DNA of 64,000 bases from Chaetorhynchus papuensis (lineage: Eukaryota > Chordata > Aves > Passeriformes > Rhipiduridae). The notes beneath the pieces were generated by a model. It was not told the DNA's origin, ran no database searches, and saw only the letters and a list, made by a program, of their open reading frames with translations. Positions 1 through 14,934 of the stretch are shown piece after piece. The stretch covers positions 124,001-188,000 of the forward strand of contig VWYX01000628.1 in assembly GCA_013396525.1 (NCBI GenBank). Reading direction: 5' to 3'. A program made the translations under genes and the position numbers. The first letter of the stretch is position 1; every line of letters starts with the position of its first letter.

Positions 1-299
1 GTATAACTTAGGGAATATTGCTGGAACAAAGCAGCCCCTATCCCATTGGATCTTCTGGCGTATCACACAGTAATTAAAAAGAAATTCTATTTCATGTTAG
101 AGGATGGCTTGAAGCAGCGATCACCACCATCTTCCACACTTATAACTGTATCAAACCTCTAATAGAGACATGAAAGTACATAAAGACTTCTGCTTACAGA
201 AGTCTTCATTCACAAAAATATCAAGATGATCCACCTTATTACACAAAAGATACTTTGTAAAAAAAAGGTAAGGTATAGTCACAATTTTAACTTATTGAA

Positions 300-600
300 T
301 ATGTGGTTATCCTTCAAGTTGAATTATCATAGAGAGAGGGAAGGGGAAATAAAAGCATCTGTTATGATAACCTGTGGATTGCTTCAGTGGTGCAGAATTC
401 CATTTCGACTCTTGAATGCACCAGGGACATTTCAGATGTTTGTGAAGAGTATAACCCAAGTTCCAAGGATCAAAAAACATCCTCACATCCTTAAATGACT
501 TCATCTGTTCCCATAAAACATGGGTGGAACATCTGGTAGAAGTGGAAAGTACTCCAAATCTTTTTAAGAGCCAGGGTTTAAATTTGTGAGAAATAATGCT
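300..600 (+). pseudogene. Ty3/gypsy-type reverse transcriptase relic, frameshifted
   Basis: In one frame, bases 373-435 read a block resembling the conserved gypsy RT segment MPFGLxNAPATFQ (here IPFRLLNAPGTFQ, preceded by GLLQW). One frame over, 491-589 reads LNDF, then HKTWVEHL and LFKSQGLNL, matching the block that follows, YLDD.....TWEEHL...LR.AGL.L. The order and approximate spacing are those of LTR-retrotransposon RT. The catalytic YLDD is degenerate, and a frameshift plus stops separate and end the blocks, so the copy is inactive. No LTR, protease or integrase was recognised; weak similarity to the following RT/RNase H linker may persist to about 950. Gypsy-type elements are rare in bird genomes. 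Confidence 0.6.
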
Positions 601-3600
601 CATTTACAAAGGATCACACAATTTTCCTCAGACAAAAAGTCAGTGATGGGGGGGCTGGAGCCTTGTGTCCAAAAACATGGAGAGTAAAATAATGGACAGA
701 TCCTATATATGTGGGGAGGGCACAGTGACTTCTAGAGCAGTTTCATACAAGTTTTTTATAGAGCAGAAAATTCAAGCTACTCTTCTAGACTGAGAAATAG
801 TCAAAAGATTAATCCTGAAGAAGGGAATGACTTCTAAATTATGCCGTGTCTGACTCATTCCAGCTACTTGCCATATACCTCTGATACGTCAAAGATTTCT
901 AGTAAGTTTGTTCTGTGAAAAAAGAATTGTCAACCTCAACAGACACAGAACAAAAACTGTTGAAAACGAAAACTTAGAGAACTTCAAAAGTTCATTTATT
1001 TATTATGGAGAGCCTCTATTTTTGTCATAAATTTACTCGCTGAATAGAGAACTACCAGGAACATGGAACACAGAATCCAGAGTGACTGCTAGGATGTTCA
1101 TGAATTCACAAGATGCCTAAATATGCGTCCAAATAACACCACAATGAAGGGAAGTGAAAAGTGGTTGGTTGTTTAGATTCAGCTGCAGATCTAGTGAGAG
1201 TAACTTCATTCCAAACTTGGGATGACTTCTAACAATGACACTTTGTAAAGTGGATTTTCAGGAACACTGGAGAAAGCTTTCAGCTGACCAAATCAGATGT
1301 GCTACCTGAGCAGCTGTACTCCGTCTCGTCTGAAGTCAAGAAAGCAAGTGGAGACATTCAAACAATTTTAAGCTAGATCCCATCAGTCTGAGTCCAACCA
1401 CAGGCTAAGCCTATCATCAAATACTGAACCTGAATGGGCAGATGACCGTGGCTTCATATGTCCAATGATGCATGTCAGATGCACTCTATAGAGATTCCCA
1501 AATGTATCAGAAAAAAAAAATCAGTTTGAAAAATAAATTTCTGCTAACGATTAAAACAATTAGTGAAAGTCAATTAAGAAGTCAGCCATTACTGTTAATA
1601 CCTAAAAATTGATAGCTTAAGGTAAGCTGAGAGCATGGAAGTCAATGAACCATAAGCAAGGGGAAAAAATATCATGAAGTCATAGTCCCCATCCTAAATC
1701 ATTTCTTCCAGGTGTTTCCCTAATTTACTCTTAAAGGTGTCCATCAATAAAGAATTCCCATTTTACCCAGGTAATACCTTATCAACCTTATTTACCAATA
1801 TTTTAAAAATATTTTCTTCTTATGCTTATTTTTTTTTATGTTGTGTTGTTCCCACTATTATGTTATTCAGTTTTGACTTCAAAGAAGATCATCTTCAATA
1901 TTTTTTTAAGATCAAGATCAAATTTTTACAGTTTCCTAATTTTGAATGAAACAGTTCCATTTTTTATGTTCCTTTGCAAATATCAAGCAAGTAATCCTTG
2001 TTTGCACTTCGAGAGCAACATTTTTTCTCATGTTAATTAATAATTCATAACATTTCAGTTTTTATCATGACCTATGTACCGCTGACATTAAAGATACAGA
2101 AACCAAAGTGAGTTAAGGCAAAGTCAGACATCACAAAATATTGCAGCTGTGCTATGGCCTAGTCAGTACTAGAAAGTTATTCTTGATGTAGAGATAGAAT
2201 TTACTAGATAGAATGGATGAAAATCAGTGACAGAACTGCAATAGGTTTCCTTAGGGCTAGGATTTTGAAAAGGGGAATTTTTTTCCCTATCAATAATGTT
2301 TAAACGAAAGTTCAACTGCCACTTTCTTTCCTCCCTCTCCATCATTTGGGATTTTTTTTGAGGAGATTCATCCTCTTCTGTGTATACTGTTTTCCTGGTT
2401 TTGCCTTTTTAAAGTTATTTTTCAAAAACCTGTAAGCTGCTACTTAAGTATGCTTCCTGGTTCCTGTTCTAGCCTTCCATATAAAAGCTTTCTAATTACT
2501 AAATTATAATAGAAGTTTGTGAAAAGTACTCCCATGTTATTCTACAATCTATCAAATTAAAATATTTTGTATTTACTTTGTACTGAAAATTCATATACTC
2601 CTCTAAATTTACAGCAAATAAAATACAATTTATGATGTTGAATACAACAGATAAGAGGGCAGGGATTATTCAAGGCTTGTATTGTGTTACAGTAGAAGAT
2701 TTTATAAGAGAAACAGGCTTTTTACTCATAGTCCACCATTCTAATACTACATATTTAAGCACACAGTTTTTGTTAGACTCCTCTTGCTAACTCCAATAAA
2801 CAGCCACTGGAAGTTAATTTTATACTGAGTATATCTATTCTTAACAATCTGTCAACCATTCACTTAATTTAATAAAGATAGCTGTCAAAGTACAAGAAAC
2901 AGGGGAATAACAATATCACAAAAAACAGATAATGGAGATTTTTTGTGAAAGGATGCTATGAATTTAAGTTAATCAGAAATGCTCAAGGCAAGCCTAAGAA
3001 TCAGTGGGAATTTTTAACACAGATACCTGGAAAAACTCCAGGATATCAGTCTTCTGGCACCTCCAGAAATAACAATTTTTCCCTCTCAGTCTGCCTAACC
3101 CATACAAATTCCCACTAAGTAAATGGATTATTCCCCCTTCCCTTTCAAGAGCTAAAATATGACCATAGAGCCAGAAAAACAAGGAAAACATGAGGGGAAG
3201 ATAGGAAAAAAAAAAAATCAGGAAAGAGGACATGAAATGGAATTGCATTTGAGGAGCTATAGGCTCCCGAAATGGCCTGATGCCTCTGTGACACAAGGCT
3301 TGCCTTGCTCCCCACTGGCTCACTGAAATGGCTCAGTGATTTTCTGACTCCTTTTCAAGTCTGCTGGATCCTGAGTGGTTCAGAAAACAGGCATGAGTTT
3401 TCTTTCCAGCTCTGTCGTTTCAAGTGCTACTGCTCAAAGTATAATCAAGTCCATCCTGTTATTACACAAGGTTCAGCAATAAACTGGTGCAGTAAAATTG
3501 TGCCTCTAACATAAAATCTGATCCCAGTGTCTTTGGGAACTTGATTTCTGGAAACCTAGGAAGTGAAGCAAGACTAATACTTTCTTTCAAGATAAATAGA

Positions 3601-6600
3601 TAATACTCTTGCAATCATCACTGTTTATTGCCCTTTGACATGTGAGAAAAAGATGGTAGATCATGTGTTGTGTGTTGCTGAGCTGGTTTTCCTTGGTAAT
3701 ACATGTACCATATTAAACTGGCAGCAAAAACCTCTAAGTTGTGAGCAAATAATTAAAAGGATGGCAGTTGAGAAGACAATACTCAGTTGAAGGACCCTTA
3801 AAAAAAAAGTGCTAAGGTGAACTTTACAGAAGAACAAAAGCAAAAATTATCTTCTTTTTGAAAGGGTGCAACTTTACATCACATTGTACTGAATTCTACC
3901 TTAACCCAAGGAAAAGAAAGGGATGTTGCGCATAGGACCTGATAAAAAACCCAAACACCAAATTGCAGTTATGAATGAGCCAAAAGAAGGTGACTGCCAT
4001 TGCAAGCTCTCAGCTGCCCCAAAGGGAGGGAGGGAGGGCAGACAAGGTGTGGAGGTGGGACTGCAGGGTGAGTCAGCCCAGGGTTCATTTGCAGAAAGGT
4101 CAGTGGGGAGTGGAACAGGGACCAGCTGGCATTACTCAACTGCTCTGTGAGTTAACATTTCCCACACCCTGGCTTTTTTCTCCAATTCCAGTATGTCCTT
4201 CCACTCAGTGTCTTTTATTTGGAAAATCTGGACTGTTTCCTTGGAAAATGTATACGCTCAAGTTACTAGAAACAGTTTTGTAAGCCACTGCATGTTCAGA
4301 GCTCATGACAGCATCCTACAATGTCCCTAAGACCATAATGTCTCCTGGGCTGATAGCAGCAGCCCAGGAGTACTTGGTTCAATTTTGTATCAATTTATGA
4401 CAATTTAAGTTTAGCTAAACTTTGCCTTAACTTTCTGCTGTTTCTTTAAATAGTAACTGGAGAAAAAAATAAAAATAGTAGTAAGGACAATAAAGATTAT
4501 CCTATGTGTTCCATAAATAAAAAATATTTCCATCCCTGTAGCTTAGTGTAGAGTGTCTTAGACTTAATTTTCCTTACTACAGAAAGCAAGGGTAAAAAAA
4601 CCCATATTTGACCATATGTTATTTAAATAACGTAGGGAATTCTAAGTAACCTCAGCTATATGTTTAGAACTAAAAAAAAAAAAAAACAACAAACCAACCA
4701 AACCACAATACCAGAGCTCTCTTCTTGTATACTTATTGTATTCAGGGGCTTTTCCTTTGTTTTTAAGACTCTGAAATTGGTATGCTTCTTTTTCTCCAAG
4801 CAAATTTTATGCTGAGCATTTTACGCATCATCAAAATTAAATACTGAAAAGGCCTGATTAGGGTTAGTTTTCTGAGATGTTTTAATAATATTCCAATGTT
4901 CATTCAGTTTTCAAAACTTGGCATTTTTAAGTGATATCCAGGAAATATTTAGATTTTTTTTTTAATAGTACCATGATTTCACCATGCCACAACTCCCAGA
5001 ACTAAGCCTAGGTGGAAGAATTTGTTCCTGACAGTAAATTTGGACCTGAATAATGCGCAGTTCTTCAGTGAGTGTGCCCCCAGACTAACTTTCTTACTTT
5101 TCATCTGGAATAAAAATATACAGACTATTGGAAAACTTCCTTCTTTCCCCCACCACTCTTGCTGCTGTGTACCAGGATTGTCGATATTCAGTGAAAACAC
5201 TCAACATAGTGAATACGTTATTCATATCTATCACCCCTGTTTACAGAATGATAACTTTTATTTAAAAACGTCTACTGATTTTCAAATACAGATAAAACAA
5301 GTTGTGTATAAGATTTGTATAGAATACAGAATTTAGTGTAGTTAACTATGCATGTTCAGTGGTTCCATATCTTAATATTTTTACTCAAAGATTAGACAAA
5401 ATATAGCTATAAGCAGTTTTATCTAAAAATCTATACTATGTGGGTCAGAAAAAACATGCAAACTGTCATAGTGTTGTGTACCTGTAACAGTAGAGTTCAA
5501 AGTGGAGTAATGCTGCCATAATTAGTTTAAGAAAAGGGGAGAGGTCATGCCAGAACAAGATTCAACAGTTTCTTTCATCCAATTCATTCCAGAGACTGCA
5601 AAGTGTGCTGTCAAGTGTACTTGGGCCTGATGTAGCTGACCTCATTTTGGTTATTACAACTTGGCATTCATGGTCCTCTAAAGAAAGAATGCTAGAAATA
5701 CGCTACCCTTGTAAATGAAAAGCATTCCAGGTCAGTGGCCCTACACGCAGTTTGACATAATCCTCCAGATGCTGAGCTCAGCCCATGTGCTCTGCCCACC
5801 TGCCAGGCAGCACGTCTTTCTAGGAGCCACAGTCCTCACAGCCTCACTATAATAAAACACATAATAAAGACGGTCTTGAGCACCGAATTTAATAGGGCAA
5901 AAGCATTCACGGAGACTAACCATGCTGGTTACTGCAGCATTCTCCTGCCCAGGCTGGGCAAGAAAGCAGGGACTCCACAAAGAGCAGAGAAGGGGGAATA
6001 GAGTGAGTTTTGAAGCAGGAGTGTTTGGAGGGCAGTGAAACAGGCAGATGTAAAAGACAAATTCTGGTGACAAGGCCAAATTCTCTGTAAAAACATCCTA
6101 AACAGTGACAACACTAGTTATATTTCTTTCTCACAGATGAAGTAGAGAACATATTAAAAAAAAACAAACAAAAAACCCTATAAACCACAAAACAACAAAA
6201 CAAAACAGGAGGTGAACCAAAACATTATATTCTTACAAACCCTTATATTATATTCTTATAAAATATTATATTCAGGATCTCTTAAGTCACTTAGGATTTG
6301 GGAGCTTTACAGTGGACCGACAAAGGATGTTCAGCAATAGCAACAGGGTGCACACACAGCCATGGGAAGCGTGCTGGATCACAATGTGAGCTTTGCTTTG
6401 CTTCTAACAGAATTACATATGACAGGAACACATGGACATTTATTTTTACTTCAAAAATTTTCAAGGATAATGCTTACCTCTTGGTTCTTAGTTGCCCCCC
6501 AAGTCAACTGGTCCATAACTCCTGCCCCTTTGCCTCCATCTTCACTGTGTTTGCTTAAAACTTGTCAGGTGCTAACCAGGTGGGGATTGTTAATCACTAT

Positions 6601-9600
6601 TAAATTTATCAGCTTCCCTCTACATCTCTTAACAACTACCTGCCCACTATTTTACAACAGGTTTAACTCCTCTCTTAAGCTGGCAAATCTGGCTTGAGTT
6701 ACAAACCCAGGCAAGACAAAGAGACAGCTACCGGTAAAAGTGATCAGCTCAGGGACCTGGATCACCTGGGGACACATACCTTTGGAAGGATCTTCATTGT
6801 GTCAATACTAACAATTGCTTTTAGCTATGGCAGCACTGGAGTAGACAAAGTTTAAGATGCCTCCCTCTGTAATTTTTCCAAAGAAGCATGTTCTGCTCAG
6901 GGAGGGAGCACAACAGCAGAGCCTCCAGCTGAAGCCTCAACATCTTCCATCAAAAGGGGTGGTAAGAAAAGGATGAGTAGGCAGGGCAGTGCAGGCCCTC
7001 TTCTGCTCTGAAAATGTTCTCTCTGTAGCTGGTGGGGGAAAAAGAAAGAAGGAATGAGAATGTGCACATCCAGAAGTCTACTTCTTACACACAGAAAGGG
7101 GAAGAAAGTAAACCAAAACTCCATCTAATATATTATCTCATAAGATGTTGTTCTCAAATACATCCAGCTCGGGTGTCAGATTGATGTAGTACTGCTACAA
7201 AATAGTTCAGTGGCTTGACTTGTGTGTCCTTCCTCTGTTTGAATACTTTTTTTTCTGATCTAGTTCTGCCACCCAGTGGATAGCTCATGCAAAAACTCTC
7301 CTTCGTGTTTATTTCAAAAGATGTCCCAGGAAACGTCTTTCTCTGTGTGATTATGAGCAGACAGCTAATACCAGAGTCTTAGTGAGCAGCTAAATACGCT
7401 GGAACATAAATTTTCAGGGGCTTTGACCTGTTTTTTTAATATCGTAGTAGTGTCTCCTCTCCCCACTCCGAACCTGGTTCTTTTTTCCTCAGTTTCACAG
7501 CATTGAAGGAGAGATAAAAATATTCCTTTGGCATACAAGGTATTGTCAAATAAAACTAACTCATCAGAAAAGATAGATGTCTCTTCATAGAGGAGAAACT
7601 CTAGTAATAGCTGCCTGATAAAAACCCTTAGGAAAACAAAGGATTTTTTTTTCTAACAGCAGCTCAAATATCAATAAGACCACCTAGAGCCACACACTGA
7701 AGTCCACAATGGACAAAAGCTGTGCCTAAGACAGCATTATCTATTGTGTGCTTTATATGATTTACTGAAGCAAAGCTGTGGTATAGTAAATTCAATCAGT
7801 CTTGAATTGGGCATTTCCTGGTATTAGAAAATTTTATTTTCCAACATGGAAAATATTCTCATGAAGAACATTTTCCATTAAGATCGATATCAAATTCCTC
7901 TTCCATCTGAAAGGCTTTTTGAAACTTACTAAAACTCATATAAATCAATGGAAAAAATCTGGCTGTTACTTTATCTGCCACCACAAAGAACAGATTTAAA
8001 AAGAAAAGGCATTACAAAATACTCTGAACAAGGTCAGGCTCTGAAATCATTAGCTCAGCAAATCTTTATGTGTGACTAGCCATAACAGCTGTGGTATGAA
8101 CAATTTAGTGTTTACAGGACTAGGACTCAGAAGCAAGCTCACAGTCTCTCTTTTATCCACCCATTGCACATTCAGACAGAGGCCAGTCCATGGGCTGAAC
8201 TTTTCTTCACTAAGATGAGGAAAATTGAGTTGTTAAGACAACTATTAAAGTATAAGTGCATATTGCTCTCATCTTATTTTCTTCAGCCATCACATCAGTC
8301 AGTTTGAATCATTTGTAACTTTTGCCTCCAGAGTGTAAGGAAATGCAGGATTGCTGAGCCGAGGTGAAGATAGTGAAATAAATGTCATTCAGTGCTGGGC
8401 AGCACCAGCACACATTTACTGGTTCAGGGCAGACTACACTTGTCTTAGTTTCTTCTCTGACTTCTGCTTGATCCAGAAACACAAATCTTTAGATTAGTGA
8501 GGTACCATCAAAAAAAAAAAGGTACAGATAAGATACCTTAAAAAAAAAAAAAAACCCTCTGGAAAATCCCTACCTGCCTCGTTAAAGCAGCTTTAAAAGC
8601 TCTACACTCATTAAAGCCCATGTCCTTCTGTACCTTCCTGGACTGGCTGATCCTTCCTGCTCATAGCTCCTGATGCTCATAACTCAGTCTCATGTCACTT
8701 ACAGACAAGTGTCTTGGTTTGCCTTGCATCCCCAAGGAGAAAGTTTGGGAATGGTTGTTGTTTCTATCTTACACATTCCCTTGATAGTATTACTGAGGAG
8801 AGAGATGCTAAGAAGACCAGAACAGAGAGATGTGTTCTAGCAGTTAAAAGGATTGAACCCCCATTTCCCTTTGTCCAGTAGCTTCAATTTTATGTGGTTC
8901 ATCAGGGAAACACCTTAACTCAAGCTGGTCGATAGATCTAGAAAATGCAGTATCTCAGCTATCATTTCCCCAGCAACAGGTCTGGCAGCCAAAGAAGTGA
9001 ATGAAACAGCCTCTCAAGCCCTTCTGAACTTATGAGCTTAACCCTTCCTGACCCCCATGGTCTCATTTCCCTAGATCTCACCATTGTCTTCACCATGGGC
9101 TGCAGGGGAATCTCTGCTCCAGTGCTTGCTGCATCTCCTCCCCCTTCTTCTTCAGTGACCTTGGTGCCTGGAGAGTTCTTGCTCTCACATATTTTCACTT
9201 GTCTCTTCTCTGGCTGCAGTTGCCCAGTTGATGTTTTTTCCCCTTTCTTAACTGTGTAATTATCCCATAGGTGCTACTGCTGCCACTGATGGGCTCTGCC
9301 TTGGAGCCAGCTGGCATTGCCTCTATCATACAAGCTTCTGGCAGCTTTTCACAGAAGTGACCCCTGTAGCCTGCCAATACCAAATCCTGGGCATTCAAAC
9401 CCAATAAATCTGTTGGGTTTTTTTCCCTGCAGGTAAAAAAACGCCCTTGGTTCCTGTTTAAGGAAATGGAAAACTCACTTCAGCTTTAGCTCAATGAGAA
9501 CAAAATCAAATATAACATTACACCAGTAAAAGTCCTTCGTTTTTCATGTCAGTGCTTCAGCTACATTTAGATTTGTGAAATGGGCCTATTTTTCTCTTCC

Positions 9601-12600
9601 AGTACACTTACCTCGTGCCCAGGATATACAAGAGTATCCCCATATCCTGGATAAGTCATCAGCAGGTTTCTGCAGAGGCGGCAGCTGCTGGCACATTGCT
9701 TCCTTGTGCTGTCTGCAGAAGCAGAAGTTTGCACTAAGAACTTCTTTCACACACTTCTATGAATTTCTAGAAAAGGTAGTCCCTGTAGCTAAGGAGTTTT
9801 AAAAACATTAGGAAAATAAAATAGAAACAGCTCTGTCAAAAAATCTCGTAAAAATGCTACCTAAATTTCCTGTATTTGTCTAGTTGACAATGTTTGGCTG
9901 TACTGCCTTCTTCTAGTATCCAGCTAAGGCTAAAATTATGTTTAGAGTCAAATATTCAAAAGTGGTTGTTTTTAAATATGGTTTTTACAAAAAAAAATTT
10001 ACAAGAAAATATCTGTGATCTTATCAGACAGGTTTAATTTCCTTGTAAGGTTAAATCCAGATTCATTGAGACAGAAAACTTCCCTAGAAACATCCTCCTA
10101 CATCTAAAGACAGGGAAAGTTTTAATCTCTTTATTTCTGTGACAGAAAAAAAGAAGATAATTCAGATAAACAAGAAACAGATTTCTGAAAGTCATCAGAA
10201 AAAGCTCATGGTCAGAAAGGTGTCATTCTACAGAAATCCTGCAACACCAATTCAGTATTCACTCAGCAAGAAGAGAGCTGTCTTTTGAGCCATAGGTATC
10301 ACCACTTGCGCACCAAGGCTTTCCCTACCAGGATTTTCAAATTTGTTTCTCAGTTTTGAAATTGCAATGGCTGCAGTAGACTCACTGCAAAACAAATGAA
10401 CGTTGTGTCACCGTGCTTTGTCACCACTGATCCTTACACATCTCCTGTACAGGCTATTCAGCCTTCGTTTTCTCTCCATATCTTCTGCCAACCTTTTCAC
10501 ATTTTGGCACATGGGGAAAACTGGCACAAGCTGCAGCTGGTCCAGACCTCTGCCAGGGCAGAGATGGCATTTGCTGCCTGACCAGCCTCTGCCGCCAGGA
10601 AGAGAGGCTGAGTTCTGTTTGTCTTGCTCAAAAGAGAGTGCTAACCCCAGCCACTCTTGGTGTTTAGGTTTTCATATGTTGGAGTTTATTATTTTGTACT
10701 TACCAAAGCTTGTGGGTCCTTGGCTACTTACTCTGAGATGACTCACATTTGGTTGAAATTAGACAATGGAACGTGGAAAGATGACAGTAAGAGCAATACA
10801 AAACCTTCATGTAGGAGACAAGTCATAAAATCAACCTTCTCTTCTTTGCGGTGGGCTGTCCTCTGTTTCAAGTCTTTCAGATAATCCCCAGAGGGAAAAA
10901 AGTCATTTGTACTACCAGCTGTCTTCAGTAATAACAATTTTATGGCTCTGTTGAAGATAATGACATTGTGCTACGTGTATTTCAACTTCAGACTCTAAAA
11001 ATACACTGAAGCTGCAGGAGACACACGTAGGTATTGCAGGGAGAATTTACAGCAGGCACAGAGCTGTCCCCCTTTGAAAGAGAAATGCATCCACAATACA
11101 GAAAATGCTACAGCATTAAAAAGCCTGTCAACCAAATTAGCAATTTTATATTACTGATCTCATCTACTTTTTCAAGCAATTATGTAGCTTTAAGCAATTT
11201 CCATGTCTTCATGCAGAGCAAGTTTCTTAGCCTAAGGTTCTGTGGATTTAAAGGAGTTTCACAAAGGAAGCATCTAATATCATCTGTAAAAGAAGTTCAT
11301 TCTCCTCCCTCAAGCCTTTGTGTTTACCATTTACAGATAAAAAAATTCAGATAAAAAGTTTGATGAAAATTTGGCATAGCTCCTTGTCAAGGTACTAATT
11401 TTCTCCTTAAAATTTCATGTTAGCTTGCTTGGTAGCAACATATGCCAGATTTTTTAAAGCACACAGAATAGAAAGCAAATGCTATTCCATCCAAAATGTA
11501 CCCTTTTCTCACCTTAAACAACTACTATTGCCTGAAGAAGAAAAGTAAGGAAATAAAAAGAAAATTTAATCAGAGACCTATGAAAATAGAAATCCACTAA
11601 AACTGTGCATTTGTGCCACAACTCTGATAATTCCATGCTCTACTGGATCACCTAGAACTCTGCTAACAATAGATAAATGCATTTTGTCATCTTAAGTGAA
11701 TTTATTGTTGTTGAATATTTTTAAATGACCGTGCTGAAGCAGAGCACTCTCTGTTCACCTTCTAGCGAGGTGAACCTTGAGGCAGAAGATATTCTAATTT
11801 TACCCTGTTGCTCAGTACAGTCCTAGCAGTCTGTAGCATCACCCTAGCAGTGATTCTCACAGCAGCCTATATCCTGAGTAACACTCATGGCTGAGAAACC
11901 AGCATTTCTAGTGTGCAGCCTACAGCATTTGGCAAACGTGACAGCTGAGCTTCACAAATCTTCACATCACACGTGTGCAACATGTAACAGCACAGCGCAG
12001 ATGAGATCAGGTACCAGAGCAGAGCCTACCATGACAGCAATGATTAACACCTCTCAGCTTCCTCCATGTATTTTGGATCTGGCTCTTTGGATGACAGCTT
12101 GCTCAGAGTGACACCAGAATGCTTCAGCTTGAGAATTTTTTTTTCCCCCACAGAGAATCATAAGTATATGTTGACTTCTTAATGAGTGATTAAAATCCCA
12201 AATCCCACAGCAGCCATCCTCAATGCACTGCAGCCTTTGCTTCCTCTCTGCTGAGAGGAGCCAAGCAAGTCCTACACAAGGCCAAATTTCTGGAGCCCAG
12301 GTGCTTTTTCACAGGCAGAAGGGAGAGGTGTGGGAAGACATTTGTAGATTTTCGTGGGATCAGAGTGTGCAGGCAGTCAAAAAAATTGTGCTGACCACCT
12401 GCACCCTGCCTTTGCGGCTCTGCTTCTCACCCTACTTGCTTCAAAGCTGACTTGGTAAGAGAAAGGTGGTACCTTTCTGAAGCATATAGCTGCTATATTT
12501 ATAACTCTGTCAGACTGTCCTTTTTGCCCTTGGTAGTTGTATTAAAATAAAAATGGGCTGTGAAAGGAAATCAGCATCACTTCCATGTGGACATGGAAGG

Positions 12601-14934
12601 CTCCTCAGGAACAGCTGATTGTGTTTAAAGGTTGTCTGGTGGCCTGGGGCTCCATGCCTCTGCTGAATGCTGCTGACACACTGGCTTGATGGGCTTCCAG
12701 CGACACCAAGTTCAGCACTCTCTCCATGCTGGCAATGAAGAGGCATTATTTATTTTCCGAGTTCTGATTTCCATCCAAAGGCAAATTTGCTGGCAAACGA
12801 GTTTCAGTGACTCTGCAAGCTGGGGAGAAACAAGCACTGGAGAGCTGGCAGGCCTTTTCTTCCCCTGCATCTGGGAAGAAGGTTTCGAAGACAAAGCCTG
12901 TGCAGACAGGGAGGAGGCAGAGGGAGGTGGAGAGAGACAGCCCCTGTCTGTGCCAAGTGCAGGCAACAGGCTGGGATTGCAGCAAGCAGCTCTTGGGAAC
13001 AGCACTTGGTTCTGGCTTTGGTTTTGTTTTTGCTGTGTGAGGAACTGCAAAGCTGCTTCTTCTCAGAGGACATTAGAAAGGCTGTAAATTCTCATAGCAG
13101 AGCTGTCCCTTGGCAGACACTGCAAGCACAATCACATAAATGTTTTGGGCTCCTGCAATTTCCACATCAAGCAGGGCACCCATGCACCCCTCAGGAGGTG
13201 ACCTATGCAGCACCAGGCTGGCTCATGGGCACAGCAACTCTGATCCTTTCCCCTTCTAATCCCCTTCTAAGCCCCTTCCATAGGCAGAACTCTCTGTGAG
13301 CATCAGTCTCTTCATTTTGACAAAAAAAATCATAGTTTCCAAATGTTCTTGCTTCACATACCAAGTGAGTGGAGACTAAAACTTGCTCTTTCTGTCTGTA
13401 AATTCATTTCAGCTGTGCAGTCAATAAAAAAAGCTGCATGTTCTTAGACAATCGCAGAGAATTAGGGAGAACTGGCATGCTAATATTAAATAATCACCAG
13501 GAAAAGCAATCGTGAGAGGAAGCCTGCACTGCCGGGAAGAGAGCACAGCCTGGCTGTATCGGGAAGCTTCCGGCAGCCTTCCAAGCAGCCTTTATCTGCG
13601 GCACAGTGAACTTCAAATTGCTTTAAGACTATCTCAGAGACACATAAAATAATTGTCTTTAACCACACACACAAATGGCACTAATTAGTAAACCAGTACA
13701 TGAGTAAAACAAGCCCACACACCAAAGCCCCAGCCCTGTTCTGCTGCTGGACACAGCCTGTGACCACACAAGCACTGCAGCCACTGCAGCCTGGTGAGGC
13801 CTCTGCTTCCACACTGGCCCAGGCACTGCTCTGCTGCTTAAACTCATCTCTACAGTGTAGCCACTAGGTTCCCCCCTCAAACAAGATTTCAGGTCCTGTG
13901 GAGAAACTGCAGTGTCTTCTAATCAAATGCTGACTAGGAAGCAATTACATCTCTACCGATTTCAGCAATAAAATAATTTTATTTTTCAATTGAAAGTTTT
14001 AGGTCAAATACTCACTGTCTGCAGCTTTTATGAGGAACGGCACTCTTTTAATTCGAAGTACAGTACCTAATTTTCTTCCAACTGCTTTATTTCCCTCTTA
14101 ATTTCTTCCATTCAGGATCCACAAAAAATGTTAAAATTAATACAGTAAACTCTTTCACAAATAGCAGGCTTATTTAGTAACCACAGCATTGCATTTACAG
14201 ACAGAAAAGTTGCCACAAGTACGCAGGATTTTGTGACCTGCCAATGGTAAGCACACAAGCATCAAAACTTAGCTCGCTTTTGAGCCCTATGGTCACCACT
14301 AGAGGGAGGAGCTGGTTAAATAATACTTAGTTCCATTTGTGAGAAAAACACTGACTGCTCCCAAGAGGGGTAAATCTGTTATAAGAAAGAAAAAAAAAAA
14401 AAACAACCCCCAAAAAACCAAACAAGTTTTCCACAGTTAAAAGCTCAATTATTCTAGTAAAAATCAGGAATCTTTTTCCCGATTTCTATAAGATCAGTAA
14501 ATGGGGGGAAGGGGACCGGGAGGTGGAGAATCTGCCTGAAGATTATTAAAAATTCTCAGTAAAAGTGGCTGCTTCTGGCAGACTTAAAAAGCAAAATAAA
14601 CAAGCAAACAAACCAAAACAAAAGTCCCACCAAAAGAAAAATAAAAGGATATTGGCTGTAATGAAAAGAAGGGATTCTTTAAGAGATTACCCAAGGATGG
14701 AAAAGGGTGCACTAGTAAACAATGGTTAAACTCTCAGAAAAATAACCCACTTGTGAGTGCCATCAGGGAGCCAGTCAGCATCACACACCATCGGGTACCA
14801 GGAGGAAGGAAACAGTGGCCCACCTGCCTGATCCACCAACAGAAAGAGGACTTGTCAGCTGGTGGTTTCATGGCAAAATATATTCATTTCTTCAAGTGTT
14901 GGTCTCCTCACTTTAAGGGATAGAATAGACCTTC
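601..14934. other. Intergenic or intronic DNA, no gene recognised
   Basis: AT-rich sequence with short scattered open frames, none with a domain, splice pair or family match I can support. It holds several A-rich runs (near 4672, 6155, 8508, 8541, 14390). The block at 12.5-13.3 kb is less AT-rich and has overlapping open frames on both strands that look like chance. A CTCF-like motif is listed separately. Confidence 0.6.
14296..14312 (+). promoter_or_regulatory. CTCF-like motif
   Basis: CCACTAGAGGGAGGAGC matches the CTCF core (CCASYAGRKGGCRS) except for GGA in place of GGC. It is a motif match by eye only; occupancy cannot be judged. Confidence 0.25.

Noticed and set aside
12686..13087. 133-codon plus frame with several overlapping minus frames
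   Set aside because: Open frames on both strands at once reflect a locally GC-richer, stop-poor stretch, not a gene.
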